Below are positions 44,532-53,013 of a stretch of DNA of 64,000 nt, piece after piece (positions within the stretch are counted from its first letter, which is position 1; every line of letters starts with the position of its first letter). This stretch comes from Ensifer aridi (GTDB taxonomy: Bacteria; Pseudomonadota; Alphaproteobacteria; Rhizobiales; Rhizobiaceae). The notes beneath the pieces are model-generated. The model saw only the letters and a program-made list of their open reading frames with translations. It was not told the DNA's origin and made no database searches. The position numbers were made by a program, and so were the translations under genes. The stretch spans positions 1-64,000 of the forward strand of contig NZ_LUAV01000032.1 in assembly GCF_002078505.1 (NCBI RefSeq), read 5' to 3'.

Positions 44532-45178
44532 CAGGCGAACGCGCGCTTATTCTCGACTTCGGTGGTGTTGTGACCCGCACCCTCTTCGAGACCCACGACA
44601 TCTCCGAGCGTGCATTGGGGCTCCCCCCCGGTTCACTCACATGGCGCGGTCCCTTCGACCCCGCAACCGACCCGCTCTGGGTGGCGATGCAGAATCGCGA
44701 GATCACTGAGCGCGACTATTGGCTCGCCCGCACACGCGAGGTTGGCCGGATGCTCGGCGAGGAATGGACCGAGATGCAGACCTTCGTGCGCCGCGCCCGC
44801 GGCGCCGAACCGGAGCTGGCGCTCCGTCCGGAAGCCCGCGACGCGATCGTGAAAGTGAAGGCCGCCGGATCGAAGCTTGCCATCCTGTCGAACGAACTCG
44901 ACCTCTTCTACGGCGTCGAATTCCGCAAGCGCTTTCCGTTGATCGAGCTCTTCGACGTCATCGTCGACGCCACCTATACGAAAATACTGAAGCCCGATCC
45001 GCGCGCCTACGAGCTCGTTCTTTCCGAGCTCGGCCTCCCTCGCGAAGCCTGCGTCTTCGTCGAAGACCAGAAGAAGAACATCGAAGGCGCCGATGCCGTG
45101 CGCCTGCCTTACGTGCATTTCGACGTTACTCGCCCCGCCGAGGGTTATGCCCGCGCGCTTGGCATGCTTGGGCTCTGA
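44528..45178 (+). CDS. HAD-family hydrolase (subfamily IA)
   Basis: A 216-residue HAD phosphatase-like enzyme. Motif I is ALILDFGGVVT, with the nucleophile Asp present but glycine at the +2 position, as in the FDxG branch of the family. Motif II is LAILSNELD, motif III includes the Lys of YTKILKPDP, and motif IV is VFVEDQKKNIEGA. It probably dephosphorylates a small metabolite. It is coupled to the UPF0261 gene upstream and lies 16 bp from the aminotransferase. Confidence 0.85.
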   Translation: MTGERALILDFGGVVTRTLFETHDISERALGLPPGSLTWRGPFDPATDPLWVAMQNREITERDYWLARTREVGRMLGEEWTEMQTFVRRARGAEPELALRPEARDAIVKVKAAGSKLAILSNELDLFYGVEFRKRFPLIELFDVIVDATYTKILKPDPRAYELVLSELGLPREACVFVEDQKKNIEGADAVRLPYVHFDVTRPAEGYARALGMLGL

Positions 45179-45194
45179 ACAAGAGGAAATACCG

Positions 45195-46553
45195 ATGCGT
45201 GAGACCAACTTCCTGATCGAGAACAACGCCCGCTACCTGTGGCACCCGATGGCGCATCCGGCCGAGATGCAGGCCCATCCGCCCCGCATCGTCAATGCGG
45301 CCGAAGGTGTCGAGATCGTCGATATCCACGGCAAGAAGGTGCTGGACGCGGTCGGGGGCCTTTGGAACGTCAATCTCGGCTATTCCTGCGAGCCGGTAAA
45401 AAAGGCGATCCGCGACCAGTTGGACGAGCTGCCTTATTATTCGACGTTCCGGGGGACCACCAACTCGCCTCTGATCGAGCTCTCCTACGAGCTTGCCGAG
45501 TGGTTCAAGGAGGACAGCCTCACCCGCTCTTTCTACACGTCCGGCGGCTCGGACTCGGTCGAGACCTGCCTGCGCCTGGCGCGGCAATATCACAAAATCA
45601 ACGGCCAGCCAGAGCGCACCAAGTTTATCGCCCTGAAAAAGGGCTATCACGGGACCCATTTCGGCGGCGCATCGGTGAACGGCAACCAGAATTTTCGCCG
45701 CAACTACGAGCCGCTGCTGCCGGGAGTCTTCCACCTGCCGGCGCCCTGGACCTACCGCAACCCCTTCGGCACAAGCGACGGGGCGGAGATCGCGGCGGCG
45801 ATTGGGCGCCTGTTCGAAGAGGAGATTGCTTTCCAGGGCGCAGACACGATCGCGGCCTTGATCGTCGAACCGGTGCTTGGCGCGGGCGGCGTCATCGTTC
45901 CGCACGCAACCTTCCTGCCGCTGATGCGCGAGATCTGCGACCGGCACGGCATCCTGCTGATCGCCGACGAAGTCATCACCGCCTTCGGACGCACCGGCGC
46001 CTGGACCGGGTCGCGCCTCTGGGGCGTGAAGCCCGATCTCATGTCCACCGCCAAAGCGATCACCAACGGTTATTTTCCATTCGGCGCGGTGATGATCAGC
46101 GAGAAGGTCGCCGAGGTGTTCGAAAGCAACAGGAACGCCGTCGGCACGATCGGCCATGGCTACACCTATTCCGGCCATCCCGTCGGCGCCGCCGCGGCTC
46201 TCGCGATGCTCAAGGAAACCAAGCGGCTGAATGTTGCCGCCAATGCCGCCGCACGCGGAGAGGAGCTGTTGCGCGGCCTCGATAACCTTGAGAACAACCA
46301 CGAGCTTGTCGGCGATGTTCGCGGCAAGGGGCTGATGTGCGCGCTCGAACTTGTGAGCAATCGCGAGAAAAAGACCCCCGCGGGCAAGGAAGTCCTGCAG
46401 AAGGTTCAGGATGTTGCTTACGATGCCGGTGTCCTCGTCCGCACCTCGGGGCCGAACGTCATCCTGTCTCCGCCGCTCGTGATCACCGCTCAAGATGTCG
46501 GCCGTATCGTCGATGCGGTCGATGCAGGGCTGGCCGCGGCTGGAGGGCGATGA
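45195..46553 (+). CDS. Class III (omega) aminotransferase
   Basis: A 452-residue fold-type I PLP enzyme of the omega-amino acid:pyruvate aminotransferase type. The Schiff-base lysine is in STAKAITNGYFPFGA (~residue 287), the cofactor aspartate in ILLIADEVITAFGRTG, and the phosphate cup in YTSGGSDSVETCLRLA. The substrate would be a terminal amine or beta-amino acid. The ATG at 45195 has AGAGGAAAT upstream. The next gene starts one base after its stop. Confidence 0.9.
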   Translation: MRETNFLIENNARYLWHPMAHPAEMQAHPPRIVNAAEGVEIVDIHGKKVLDAVGGLWNVNLGYSCEPVKKAIRDQLDELPYYSTFRGTTNSPLIELSYELAEWFKEDSLTRSFYTSGGSDSVETCLRLARQYHKINGQPERTKFIALKKGYHGTHFGGASVNGNQNFRRNYEPLLPGVFHLPAPWTYRNPFGTSDGAEIAAAIGRLFEEEIAFQGADTIAALIVEPVLGAGGVIVPHATFLPLMREICDRHGILLIADEVITAFGRTGAWTGSRLWGVKPDLMSTAKAITNGYFPFGAVMISEKVAEVFESNRNAVGTIGHGYTYSGHPVGAAAALAMLKETKRLNVAANAAARGEELLRGLDNLENNHELVGDVRGKGLMCALELVSNREKKTPAGKEVLQKVQDVAYDAGVLVRTSGPNVILSPPLVITAQDVGRIVDAVDAGLAAAGGR

Positions 46554-46554
46554 G

Positions 46555-47838
46555 ATGTCCGACAAGACTGCTTTGCTCGCCCGCCGCGAACGCCTGCTCG
46601 GCCGGAACATGTCGCTCTTCTACGAGGAGCCGGTCCATATCGTGCGCGGCGAAGGCGTCTGGCTCTGGGATGCCGACGGCCGGCGCTATCTCGACTGCTA
46701 CAATAATGTGCCGCATGTCGGCCACTGCCACCCGCGCGTGGTCGAGGCGATCGCGCGCCAGGCATCGACTCTTAACACCCACACCCGCTACCTGCACGAA
46801 GGCATTCTCGACTATGTCGAGCGCCTGACGGCAACCTTCGACGGCAAGCTCAACACGGCGATCCTCACCTGCACCGGCAGCGAGGCGAACGACGTCGCGC
46901 TGCGCATGGCCCAGGCCGTGACCGGGAGGACCGGCGTGATCGCCACGAACCACACCTATCACGGCAACACGGCGGCCGTATCACAGCTCTCCACCCGCAT
47001 GCCGCCGGTCGGCGGCTATGGCGGCCACGTCCGCCATGTGCCGGCACCGGACAGCTATCGGCCGCTGGGCGGCGCCGGCGGCGAGGTCTTTGCAGCCGCG
47101 TTCGCCGCGGAAGTCGAACAGGCGATTGCTTCGCTTCAGGAGGCCCCCCACGGCTTTTCAGCCCTGATCATCGATCCGTTCTTCGCCAATGAGGGCTTTC
47201 CCGACCTGCTATCCGGCTTTTTGGAAAAGACCGTCGCCGCCGTGCGCAAGGCCGGCGGCCTGGTCATCGCCGACGAAGTGCAGCCGGGCTTCGGCCGCAT
47301 TGGCACGCACATGTGGGGCCACCAGCGCGCCGGCATCGTCCCCGATATCGTCACGCTCGGCAAGCCGATGGGCAACGGCCATCCTATTGGCGGCGTCATC
47401 GCGAACGCCGACACGCTGAATGCCTTCCGCAAGGCTTTCCGTTATTTCAACACCTTCGGCGGCAATCCGGTCTCCTGCGCCGCGGCAATGGCCGTGCTCG
47501 ACGTGATCGAGGAAGAGAAGCTCGTCGAAAACGCCTCGCATGTCGGCGAATATACGCGGGCCGCATTCAAGGCGCTCGCGGAAAAACATTCTATCATCGG
47601 CGACGTGCGCGGCAGCGGTCTTTTCATGGGAACCGAATTCGTTCTCGACCGGGCGACGAAAAAGCCAGCTCCGGAACTCGCGACGAGGATCATCAACGCG
47701 ATGCGCGAACGCGGCGTGCTGATGGGCAAGATCGGCGTGCACGAGTGCAGCACCAAGATCCGCCCGCCAATGCCGTTTTCGAAGGAGAATGCCGACCTGA
47801 TGCTGTCGACCTTCGACGAGGTCTTGTCCAGCCTGTGA
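46555..47838 (+). CDS. Class III PLP enzyme resembling AGXT2L-type phospho-lyases
   Basis: A 427-residue fold-type I PLP enzyme. Lysine in VTLGKPMGNGHPIGG (~residue 278), aspartate in LVIADEVQPGFGRIG, and CTGSEANDVALRMA. The LGKPMGNGHP segment and overall layout resemble the AGXT2L group, whose studied members are lyases on phosphoethanolamine or phosphohydroxylysine rather than transaminases. The directly coupled APH-type kinase downstream supports the same pairing. An ordinary aminotransferase role cannot be excluded. Its stop overlaps the kinase GTG. Confidence 0.85.
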   Translation: MSDKTALLARRERLLGRNMSLFYEEPVHIVRGEGVWLWDADGRRYLDCYNNVPHVGHCHPRVVEAIARQASTLNTHTRYLHEGILDYVERLTATFDGKLNTAILTCTGSEANDVALRMAQAVTGRTGVIATNHTYHGNTAAVSQLSTRMPPVGGYGGHVRHVPAPDSYRPLGGAGGEVFAAAFAAEVEQAIASLQEAPHGFSALIIDPFFANEGFPDLLSGFLEKTVAAVRKAGGLVIADEVQPGFGRIGTHMWGHQRAGIVPDIVTLGKPMGNGHPIGGVIANADTLNAFRKAFRYFNTFGGNPVSCAAAMAVLDVIEEEKLVENASHVGEYTRAAFKALAEKHSIIGDVRGSGLFMGTEFVLDRATKKPAPELATRIINAMRERGVLMGKIGVHECSTKIRPPMPFSKENADLMLSTFDEVLSSL

Positions 47839-48860
47839 GCGTCGCGATGGATCAGGATAGAACAAAACTGCCGATGGCGGCGCTTGTCGGGCGAGCGCAG
47901 CAGGCGCTCTTCCACTGGGGCCTGGCCGGTCAGACGCCGGAGCTGCTGAAATTCCGCGAAAACGCAGTATTCCGGATCCGCTTGGACGACGGTGGGCACG
48001 CGGCCCTTCGGCTGCATCGCCCCGGCTATCACGACGACCGCGCTCTCACGTCCGAACTACAATGGATGGCGACGCTAAAGGCCGGTGGGCTCCATGTGCC
48101 GGCACCGATCCCGACGCTTGACGGCCGCAATCTCGTAACCTTGCCGGCCACGCCGGCTTTTGCGAGCCAGCATGCCGACATCGTCAGTTGGATGTACGGC
48201 GAAGAGCTCGGCCGCTCCGGCACGCCGCTCCACCAGCCGCCCGCACGGCTCACGGAGATCTTCGGACAACTCGGCCAGGCAATGGCCGAACTGCACAACA
48301 TCTCCGACCGGTGGACGCCGCCGGCATCCTTCGTCCGTCCGGCATGGGATTTCGACGGCTTGCTGGGGGAAAATCCCTTCTGGGGTCGGTTCTGGGATTG
48401 CCCGGGACTGGTGCCGGAGGCCGCAAGGCAGCTCGCGGCTCTGCGGCCGCTCCTCGCAGAGCACTTGAGCGCGGCCGACCGCCTCGGCCTCGACTACGGC
48501 CTCATCCATGCGGATCTGGTGCGCGAGAACGTACTCGTCGGAGCTGATCACGTCGAACTCATCGATTTCGACGATGCCGGTTACGGCTGGCGCATGTTCG
48601 ACATCGCAACGGCGCTCCTCAGAAACCGCCGCGAAGCGCATTTCGGCCTGATCCAGAGGTCCCTCATCGCCGGGTACCGCGGCCGGCGGCCACTGCCGGA
48701 TGCAGCGCTCGAAACCCTGCCGCTCTTCCTGCTGCTCAGAAGCCTCACCTACATTGGCTGGGTCGGCAACCGTCCGGACACGCTCTATGCCGAGCAACGA
48801 TTGGCGCGATATGTGAAGGAGGCGCTGGAGCTTGCCGGACCGCTTCTTCAGCCGCCCTAG
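47835..48860 (+). CDS. APH-type small-molecule kinase (hydroxylysine/homoserine kinase-like)
   Basis: A 341-residue aminoglycoside-phosphotransferase-fold kinase. The catalytic loop is LIHADLVRENVLV (Brenner motif, ~residue 220) and the metal site is VELIDFDDAGYG. The N-lobe has ENAVFRIRLDDGGHAALRLHRP with the ATP-anchoring residues. Such kinases phosphorylate choline, homoserine, methylthioribose or 5-hydroxylysine. The GTG at 47835 overlaps the preceding stop; an ATG 12 bp later is an alternative. Pairing with the AGXT2L-like gene mirrors the hydroxylysine kinase / phospho-lyase pair known in animals. Confidence 0.87.
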   Translation: MSVAMDQDRTKLPMAALVGRAQQALFHWGLAGQTPELLKFRENAVFRIRLDDGGHAALRLHRPGYHDDRALTSELQWMATLKAGGLHVPAPIPTLDGRNLVTLPATPAFASQHADIVSWMYGEELGRSGTPLHQPPARLTEIFGQLGQAMAELHNISDRWTPPASFVRPAWDFDGLLGENPFWGRFWDCPGLVPEAARQLAALRPLLAEHLSAADRLGLDYGLIHADLVRENVLVGADHVELIDFDDAGYGWRMFDIATALLRNRREAHFGLIQRSLIAGYRGRRPLPDAALETLPLFLLLRSLTYIGWVGNRPDTLYAEQRLARYVKEALELAGPLLQPP

Positions 48861-49092
48861 GGTTGAGGTGATGCCGGTCGAGCGACATCCGCCGAACAAG
48901 CCGGCACCGATCACCGTTCTTACCCCTCGCGGGCGTTCCGCGGGCCTTGACCTTTCGTTCCCGTAATCCGAAGCGACGCGGAAGTAGATGCTGTCCGCCC
49001 AGAGGGGCCAAGATCGGATCACGCGTGCCCCGCTCTGGGCGCACACGGAAGCGCGGCAGCGACCCCAAAACATTAAGCAAAGGAGATATAGT

Positions 49093-49416
49093 ATGATCGA
49101 CATCCCATTCCCCGCAATTGGACGCGTCTACAGAGCCGATTATGGCGAGCGAATTTATCGCGTCGCCTTCGCCAGCGACGGCAAGACCCTGCGCTGGGCC
49201 GAAGACTCCGCGTCGGATTTCGATGCCGCCGCCACGACGGAGACATATCGCGCCATTCCGATCCGCCCCGGCGTTTTCATGGTCACGTGGAGAGAGGCTG
49301 ACGGCACCACCGTCACCCATGTCGAGGATTTCGAAAACGACGCGGTTCATGCCGCCATCACCCTTCCAGACCGTACCTTCCTGACGCTGGAAGGCCGCTG
49401 GGTACGATTGGATTAG
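49093..49416 (+). CDS. MoaF-related small protein
   Basis: A 107-residue predicted beta-barrel protein similar to the MoaF domain (PAIGRVYRADYGERIYRVAF, KTLRWAEDS, TVTHVEDFENDAVHAAITLP). MoaF domains are found near aromatic-amine and phenolic catabolism genes; their function is poorly defined and a lipocalin-like ligand-binding role is likely. AGGAGATATAGT precedes the ATG. It ends head-on against hpaA. A truncated relative lies at the other end of the hpa cluster. Confidence 0.75.
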   Translation: MIDIPFPAIGRVYRADYGERIYRVAFASDGKTLRWAEDSASDFDAAATTETYRAIPIRPGVFMVTWREADGTTVTHVEDFENDAVHAAITLPDRTFLTLEGRWVRLD

Positions 49417-50313
49417 CTACTGCATAGTGCCTGGCGTCGCCGCCTCTGGCTGCAGATGGCGGCGGCGCCAGGCGACCGGCGTCTCGCCGGTCCGTTTGCG
49501 GAAGAAGCGGGAGAAATACGCCGGGTCGTCGAAACCGATCTCGCGGCCGATATCCTCGACCGAGCGGATGGTGAACTTCAACAACCGTTTCGCCTCGAGA
49601 AGCCGCCGATCGAGCAGCAATTCCTTGACGGTTTGCCCGAAGACTTCGCGGGCCGCCTTGTCGAGCAGGTGCGGCGTCGTCGCAAGCACATCGACGTAGC
49701 GCCCGACAGGCCAGTCCTCCTTATAGTGCTGGTCAATGGCGCGGCGGAGCGCCATTCCGAGCGAAACGCTCGGGGACGTGGCGTCAAGGCCGCCGGCCCC
49801 GCCAAGACGCGCCATCAGCGACAGGACCGCGGATATCAATCCGATCAGGACCTTCTCGCTGGCACTTCCACCGACGCGGTACTCATCTGCGATCATTTCG
49901 AGCAGAGAGCCTATCCTCTTCCAGGTGAGATCGACGCTCTCCCCCGTGAGCAGAATAGGCGCATCGAGACCAAGCTCCACCTGCGAGGCCATGGCCCGCA
50001 GGAGATCGTCCGATATCGAGGTGACGATTGCATCCGATTGCTCGCTGACATCGAAGCCATGCACGACATTGCTTGGCACGAAACTGATGGCGGGAGCCAA
50101 AAAATTCCAAGTCTCGTCTTCAATACGGTAGGTGCCGCCACCTTGGTACCAATAGGTGATCTGCCCCATCAGCGGGTGCTTATGCGGCGCAACATGACCG
50201 AAATGCACGCTTCTGCGCTCCATTACGGTCTCGACGTGGATAAAGCCGACGTCGAGCGCGCGACTAGGTTCGCCATAAACAAAGAAGGCCGGAACGTCGC
50301 GTCGCATGATCAT
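49417..50313 (-). CDS. hpaA: AraC-type regulator of 4-hydroxyphenylacetate catabolism
   Basis: A 298-residue regulator with an N-terminal cupin sensor (HKHPLMGQITYWYQGGGTYRI, FVPSNVVHGFD) and C-terminal AraC helix-turn-helix pair (VDVLATTPHLLDKAAREVFGQT, IGREIGFDDPAYFSRFFRKRTG). It is divergent from hpaB with a 95-bp gap, matching HpaA, the activator that senses 4-hydroxyphenylacetate. ATG at 50313 or six bases later; no clear ribosome site. Confidence 0.87.
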   Translation of the reverse strand: MIMRRDVPAFFVYGEPSRALDVGFIHVETVMERRSVHFGHVAPHKHPLMGQITYWYQGGGTYRIEDETWNFLAPAISFVPSNVVHGFDVSEQSDAIVTSISDDLLRAMASQVELGLDAPILLTGESVDLTWKRIGSLLEMIADEYRVGGSASEKVLIGLISAVLSLMARLGGAGGLDATSPSVSLGMALRRAIDQHYKEDWPVGRYVDVLATTPHLLDKAAREVFGQTVKELLLDRRLLEAKRLLKFTIRSVEDIGREIGFDDPAYFSRFFRKRTGETPVAWRRRHLQPEAATPGTMQ

Positions 50314-50408
50314 GCCGGAAAAAGTACCAGCGTATTGACCGCTTTGTCCATGGCCGCGAACGCCGTTCCGACTTAGCTTTTGTCATTCTTTCCAGGGAGG
50401 AACACGAC

Positions 50409-51971
50409 ATGCATGCCGAAGATCATCGCAGCGACAAGACCAGGCCTTTCACCGGCGCCGAATATCTGGCGAGCCTGCGCGACGGGCGTGAGGTCTATAT
50501 CAATGGCGAGCGGATCGCCGACGTCACGGCGCATCCGTCGATGCGCAATTCCGCCCGGTCGATCGCGCGGATGTATGACGCGCTGCACGACGCAAAGACG
50601 AAAGATCGCCTGACCTCGCCGACCGATACCGGCTCGGGCGGCTACACGCACAAATATTTTCGCGTCGCGAAGTCGCCGGCCGAGCTCGTCGCGCAGCAAG
50701 GCGCGATCGCAGACTGGGCGCGCATGTCCTATGGCTGGATGGGTCGTACCGCCGACTACAAGGCGGCCCTCATGAACACGCTCGGTGCGAATGCCGACTG
50801 GTACGGCCCGTTCAAGGAGAACGCGATTTCCTGGCACAAACGCGCGCAGGAGTCTGTTCTGTTCATGAACCACGCGATCGTCAACCCGCCGATTGACCGT
50901 CACAAGCCGGCGGATGCGGTGAAGGATGTCTTCGTCCATATTACCAAGGAGACCGACGCCGGCATCTATGTCTCCGGTGCCAAGGTGGTCGCGACCTCCT
51001 CGGCTCTGACCCACTACAATTTCCTCGCGCAGAGCTCGGCGACGGTGACGGAGGATCCCTCGCTTTCAGTGATGTTCATCGTCCCGATGAACGCGCCGGG
51101 CATCAAGATGTTCTGCCGCGTCTCCTACGAACAGACCGCCAATTCCGAGGGCCATCCGTTCGACTATCCCCTCTCCTCCCGCTTCGACGAGAACGACGCG
51201 ATCCTGGTGCTCGACAACGTCTTCGTGCCCTGGGAGGACGTGCTGGTGTTGCGCGATGCGGCGAAGATCCTCTCCTTCCACCCGGCCTCGGGCTTCATGC
51301 ACGGCTATTGCTTCCAGGGCTGCACACGACTTGCGGTGAAGATGGACTTCCTCGCCGGCCTGCTCGCCAAGGCGCTGCGCGCAACCGGGGGCGACGCCTT
51401 CCGCGGCAACCAAGCGATGCTAGGCGAAGTGATCGCCATTCGCCACCAGTTCTGGTCGTTCTCGAACGCCATGGCCCACAATCCGATCCCCTGGGCGAAC
51501 GGCGCCGTGCTACCGAACCTCGAAGCCGCGCTCTGCTACCGCACCTTCATGTCGGAGGCCTATCCCAAGGTCATCGACATCGTCCGCCGCACGGTCGCGT
51601 CCGGCCTCATCTATCTGCCCTCCTCGGCTAGGGATTTCACCAACCCGGACATCAACCGCTATCTCGCGCAATATGTCCGCGGCTCCAACGACATGGGGCA
51701 CGTCGAGCGCATCAAGATCATGAAGCTGCTCTGGGATGCGACCGGCACCGAATTCGGCGGCCGCCATGCCCTCTATGAGTTGAACTATGCCGGCGCTCCG
51801 GAAGAGGTTCGCCTGCAGGTGCTGAAGGGCGCCGAGCGCGGCGGACGGCTGAAGGAGATGGAGGCGCTCGTCGACCGGTGCATGGCCGACTATGACGAGA
51901 ACGGCTGGACCGGCGACACCTGGCTGCCGCCACTCGACGAGGAATCATCTGTTCGCGACGCTGCCGAATGA
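50409..51971 (+). CDS. hpaB: 4-hydroxyphenylacetate 3-monooxygenase, oxygenase component
   Basis: A 520-residue FADH2-dependent monooxygenase that converts 4-hydroxyphenylacetate to homoprotocatechuate. Typical features: N-terminal RPFTGAEYLASLRDGREVYI, GWMGRTADYKAAL, ISWHKRAQESVLFMNHAIVNPPIDRHK and the C-terminal HVERIKIMKLLWDATGTEFGGRHALYE. GGGAGGAACACGAC precedes the ATG. Reduced flavin comes from HpaC, encoded 10 bp downstream. It leads the catabolic operon. Confidence 0.95.
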   Translation: MHAEDHRSDKTRPFTGAEYLASLRDGREVYINGERIADVTAHPSMRNSARSIARMYDALHDAKTKDRLTSPTDTGSGGYTHKYFRVAKSPAELVAQQGAIADWARMSYGWMGRTADYKAALMNTLGANADWYGPFKENAISWHKRAQESVLFMNHAIVNPPIDRHKPADAVKDVFVHITKETDAGIYVSGAKVVATSSALTHYNFLAQSSATVTEDPSLSVMFIVPMNAPGIKMFCRVSYEQTANSEGHPFDYPLSSRFDENDAILVLDNVFVPWEDVLVLRDAAKILSFHPASGFMHGYCFQGCTRLAVKMDFLAGLLAKALRATGGDAFRGNQAMLGEVIAIRHQFWSFSNAMAHNPIPWANGAVLPNLEAALCYRTFMSEAYPKVIDIVRRTVASGLIYLPSSARDFTNPDINRYLAQYVRGSNDMGHVERIKIMKLLWDATGTEFGGRHALYELNYAGAPEEVRLQVLKGAERGGRLKEMEALVDRCMADYDENGWTGDTWLPPLDEESSVRDAAE

Positions 51972-51981
51972 AGTGGGCACC

Positions 51982-52494
51982 ATGGAAACCGCCGTCTCCA
52001 AGACCGAATTCCGCAACGCGATGGCGAGGGTCTGCGCCCCCGTCAACGTGATCACCACCAACGGACCCGCCGGGCGCGGCGGGTTCACCGCCACTGCCAT
52101 GTGCTCCGTCACCGACGAGCCGCCGACACTTCTCGTCTGCATGAACAGCCGCTCGGCGCAGTCTGGCCTGTTCGTCGAGAACCGCCGTTTCTGCGTCAAC
52201 GTGCTGACCCAGGAGCACAAGGACCTCGCCGGCTATTTCGCCGGCCACCAATCGGACATGGAGGCGCGCTACGCGGCCGCCGAATGGATCAATCTCAGCT
52301 CCGGCAACCAGGCGCTCGCCGACGCAATCGTCTCCTTTGACTGCCGACTGGTCGAGGCGCGGCTCGTCGGCACGCACAACATCTTCATCGGCGAGGTTGT
52401 CGACATCCGTTCGCGCAAGGACGGACACGCGCTGCTCTATTTCGACCGGAACTACGTGCACGTGCCCACCCAGACCGGGAGCTTCGGCGGCTGA
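51982..52494 (+). CDS. hpaC: 4-hydroxyphenylacetate 3-monooxygenase, flavin reductase component
   Basis: A 170-residue flavin reductase that uses NADH to make FADH2 for HpaB. FRNAMARVCAPVNVITT, GFTATAMCSVTDEPPTLLVCMN and NVLTQEHKDLAGYF are typical of the HpaC/RutF split-barrel family. The ATG at 51982 is chosen because homology starts there; the ribosome site is weak and coupling to hpaB is likely. A strong promoter/operator follows before hpaF. Confidence 0.92.
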   Translation: METAVSKTEFRNAMARVCAPVNVITTNGPAGRGGFTATAMCSVTDEPPTLLVCMNSRSAQSGLFVENRRFCVNVLTQEHKDLAGYFAGHQSDMEARYAAAEWINLSSGNQALADAIVSFDCRLVEARLVGTHNIFIGEVVDIRSRKDGHALLYFDRNYVHVPTQTGSFGG

Positions 52495-52534
52495 CGGCCA
52501 GCGAAATCATTGCTTCCGGGGCAATGAAAACCTC

Positions 52535-52567
52535 TTGACATGTGGTCACATATTTAACATGTTAAAT
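52535..52567 (+). promoter_or_regulatory. hpaF promoter with a palindromic HpaR-type operator
   Basis: TTGACA (52535-52540) is a consensus -35 box, and ATTTAACATGTTAAAT (52552-52567) is a perfect 16-bp palindrome covering the -10/start region. MarR-family repressors such as HpaR bind such sites. A close variant, TTAACATGGTAA, lies upstream of hpaR. An AAGAGGAGG ribosome site follows before hpaF. Confidence 0.75.
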
Positions 52568-52583
52568 AAAAAGAGGAGGACTT

Positions 52584-52970
52584 ATGCCGCACCTCACGGT
52601 GGAATATTCGGCCAACCTGGAGGGCCGCGCCGATATCGGCGCGCTCTGCGACCGGCTCTTGAAGACGGTGCTCGAAACGGATCTCTTCGAGGTCGGGGCC
52701 GTTCGCGTCCGGGCGCTGCGCGCCGATCATTTCGCCATTGCCGACCAATTGCCGGAAAACGCTTTCGTCGACCTCAACTTCCGGATCGGCAAGGGGCGCT
52801 CCGCCGAGGAAAAGAAACGGGCAGGTGAAGCGATCTTATGTACCGCAGCCGAGGTGCTCGCGCCCCTGCTCGCTGCGCCCCATTTCGCGCTCTCGCTGGA
52901 AATCCGCGAGATCGACCCGGACCTCAGTTGGAAGAAGAACGCCATCCACCCGCGCCTTCGCGGTCAATAG
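52584..52970 (+). CDS. hpaF: 5-carboxymethyl-2-hydroxymuconate isomerase
   Basis: A 128-residue member of the tautomerase superfamily. The mature N-terminus is Pro after Met (MPHLTVEYSANLEG), giving the catalytic base Pro1. RIGKGRSAEEKKRAGEAIL and LSLEIREIDPDLSWKKNAIH are conserved. It isomerises the ring-cleavage product after oxidation by HpaE. It has its own promoter and operator, so it heads the lower-pathway operon hpaF-E-D-ddc-G-H-I. Confidence 0.93.
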   Translation: MPHLTVEYSANLEGRADIGALCDRLLKTVLETDLFEVGAVRVRALRADHFAIADQLPENAFVDLNFRIGKGRSAEEKKRAGEAILCTAAEVLAPLLAAPHFALSLEIREIDPDLSWKKNAIHPRLRGQ

Positions 52971-53013
52971 CCGACCCCGAGGCGGGGATGCGATAAAAAC
53001 CAAGGATCAGACC

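Noticed and set aside
45126-46610. 494-codon minus-strand frame
   Set aside because: Antisense to the class III aminotransferase.
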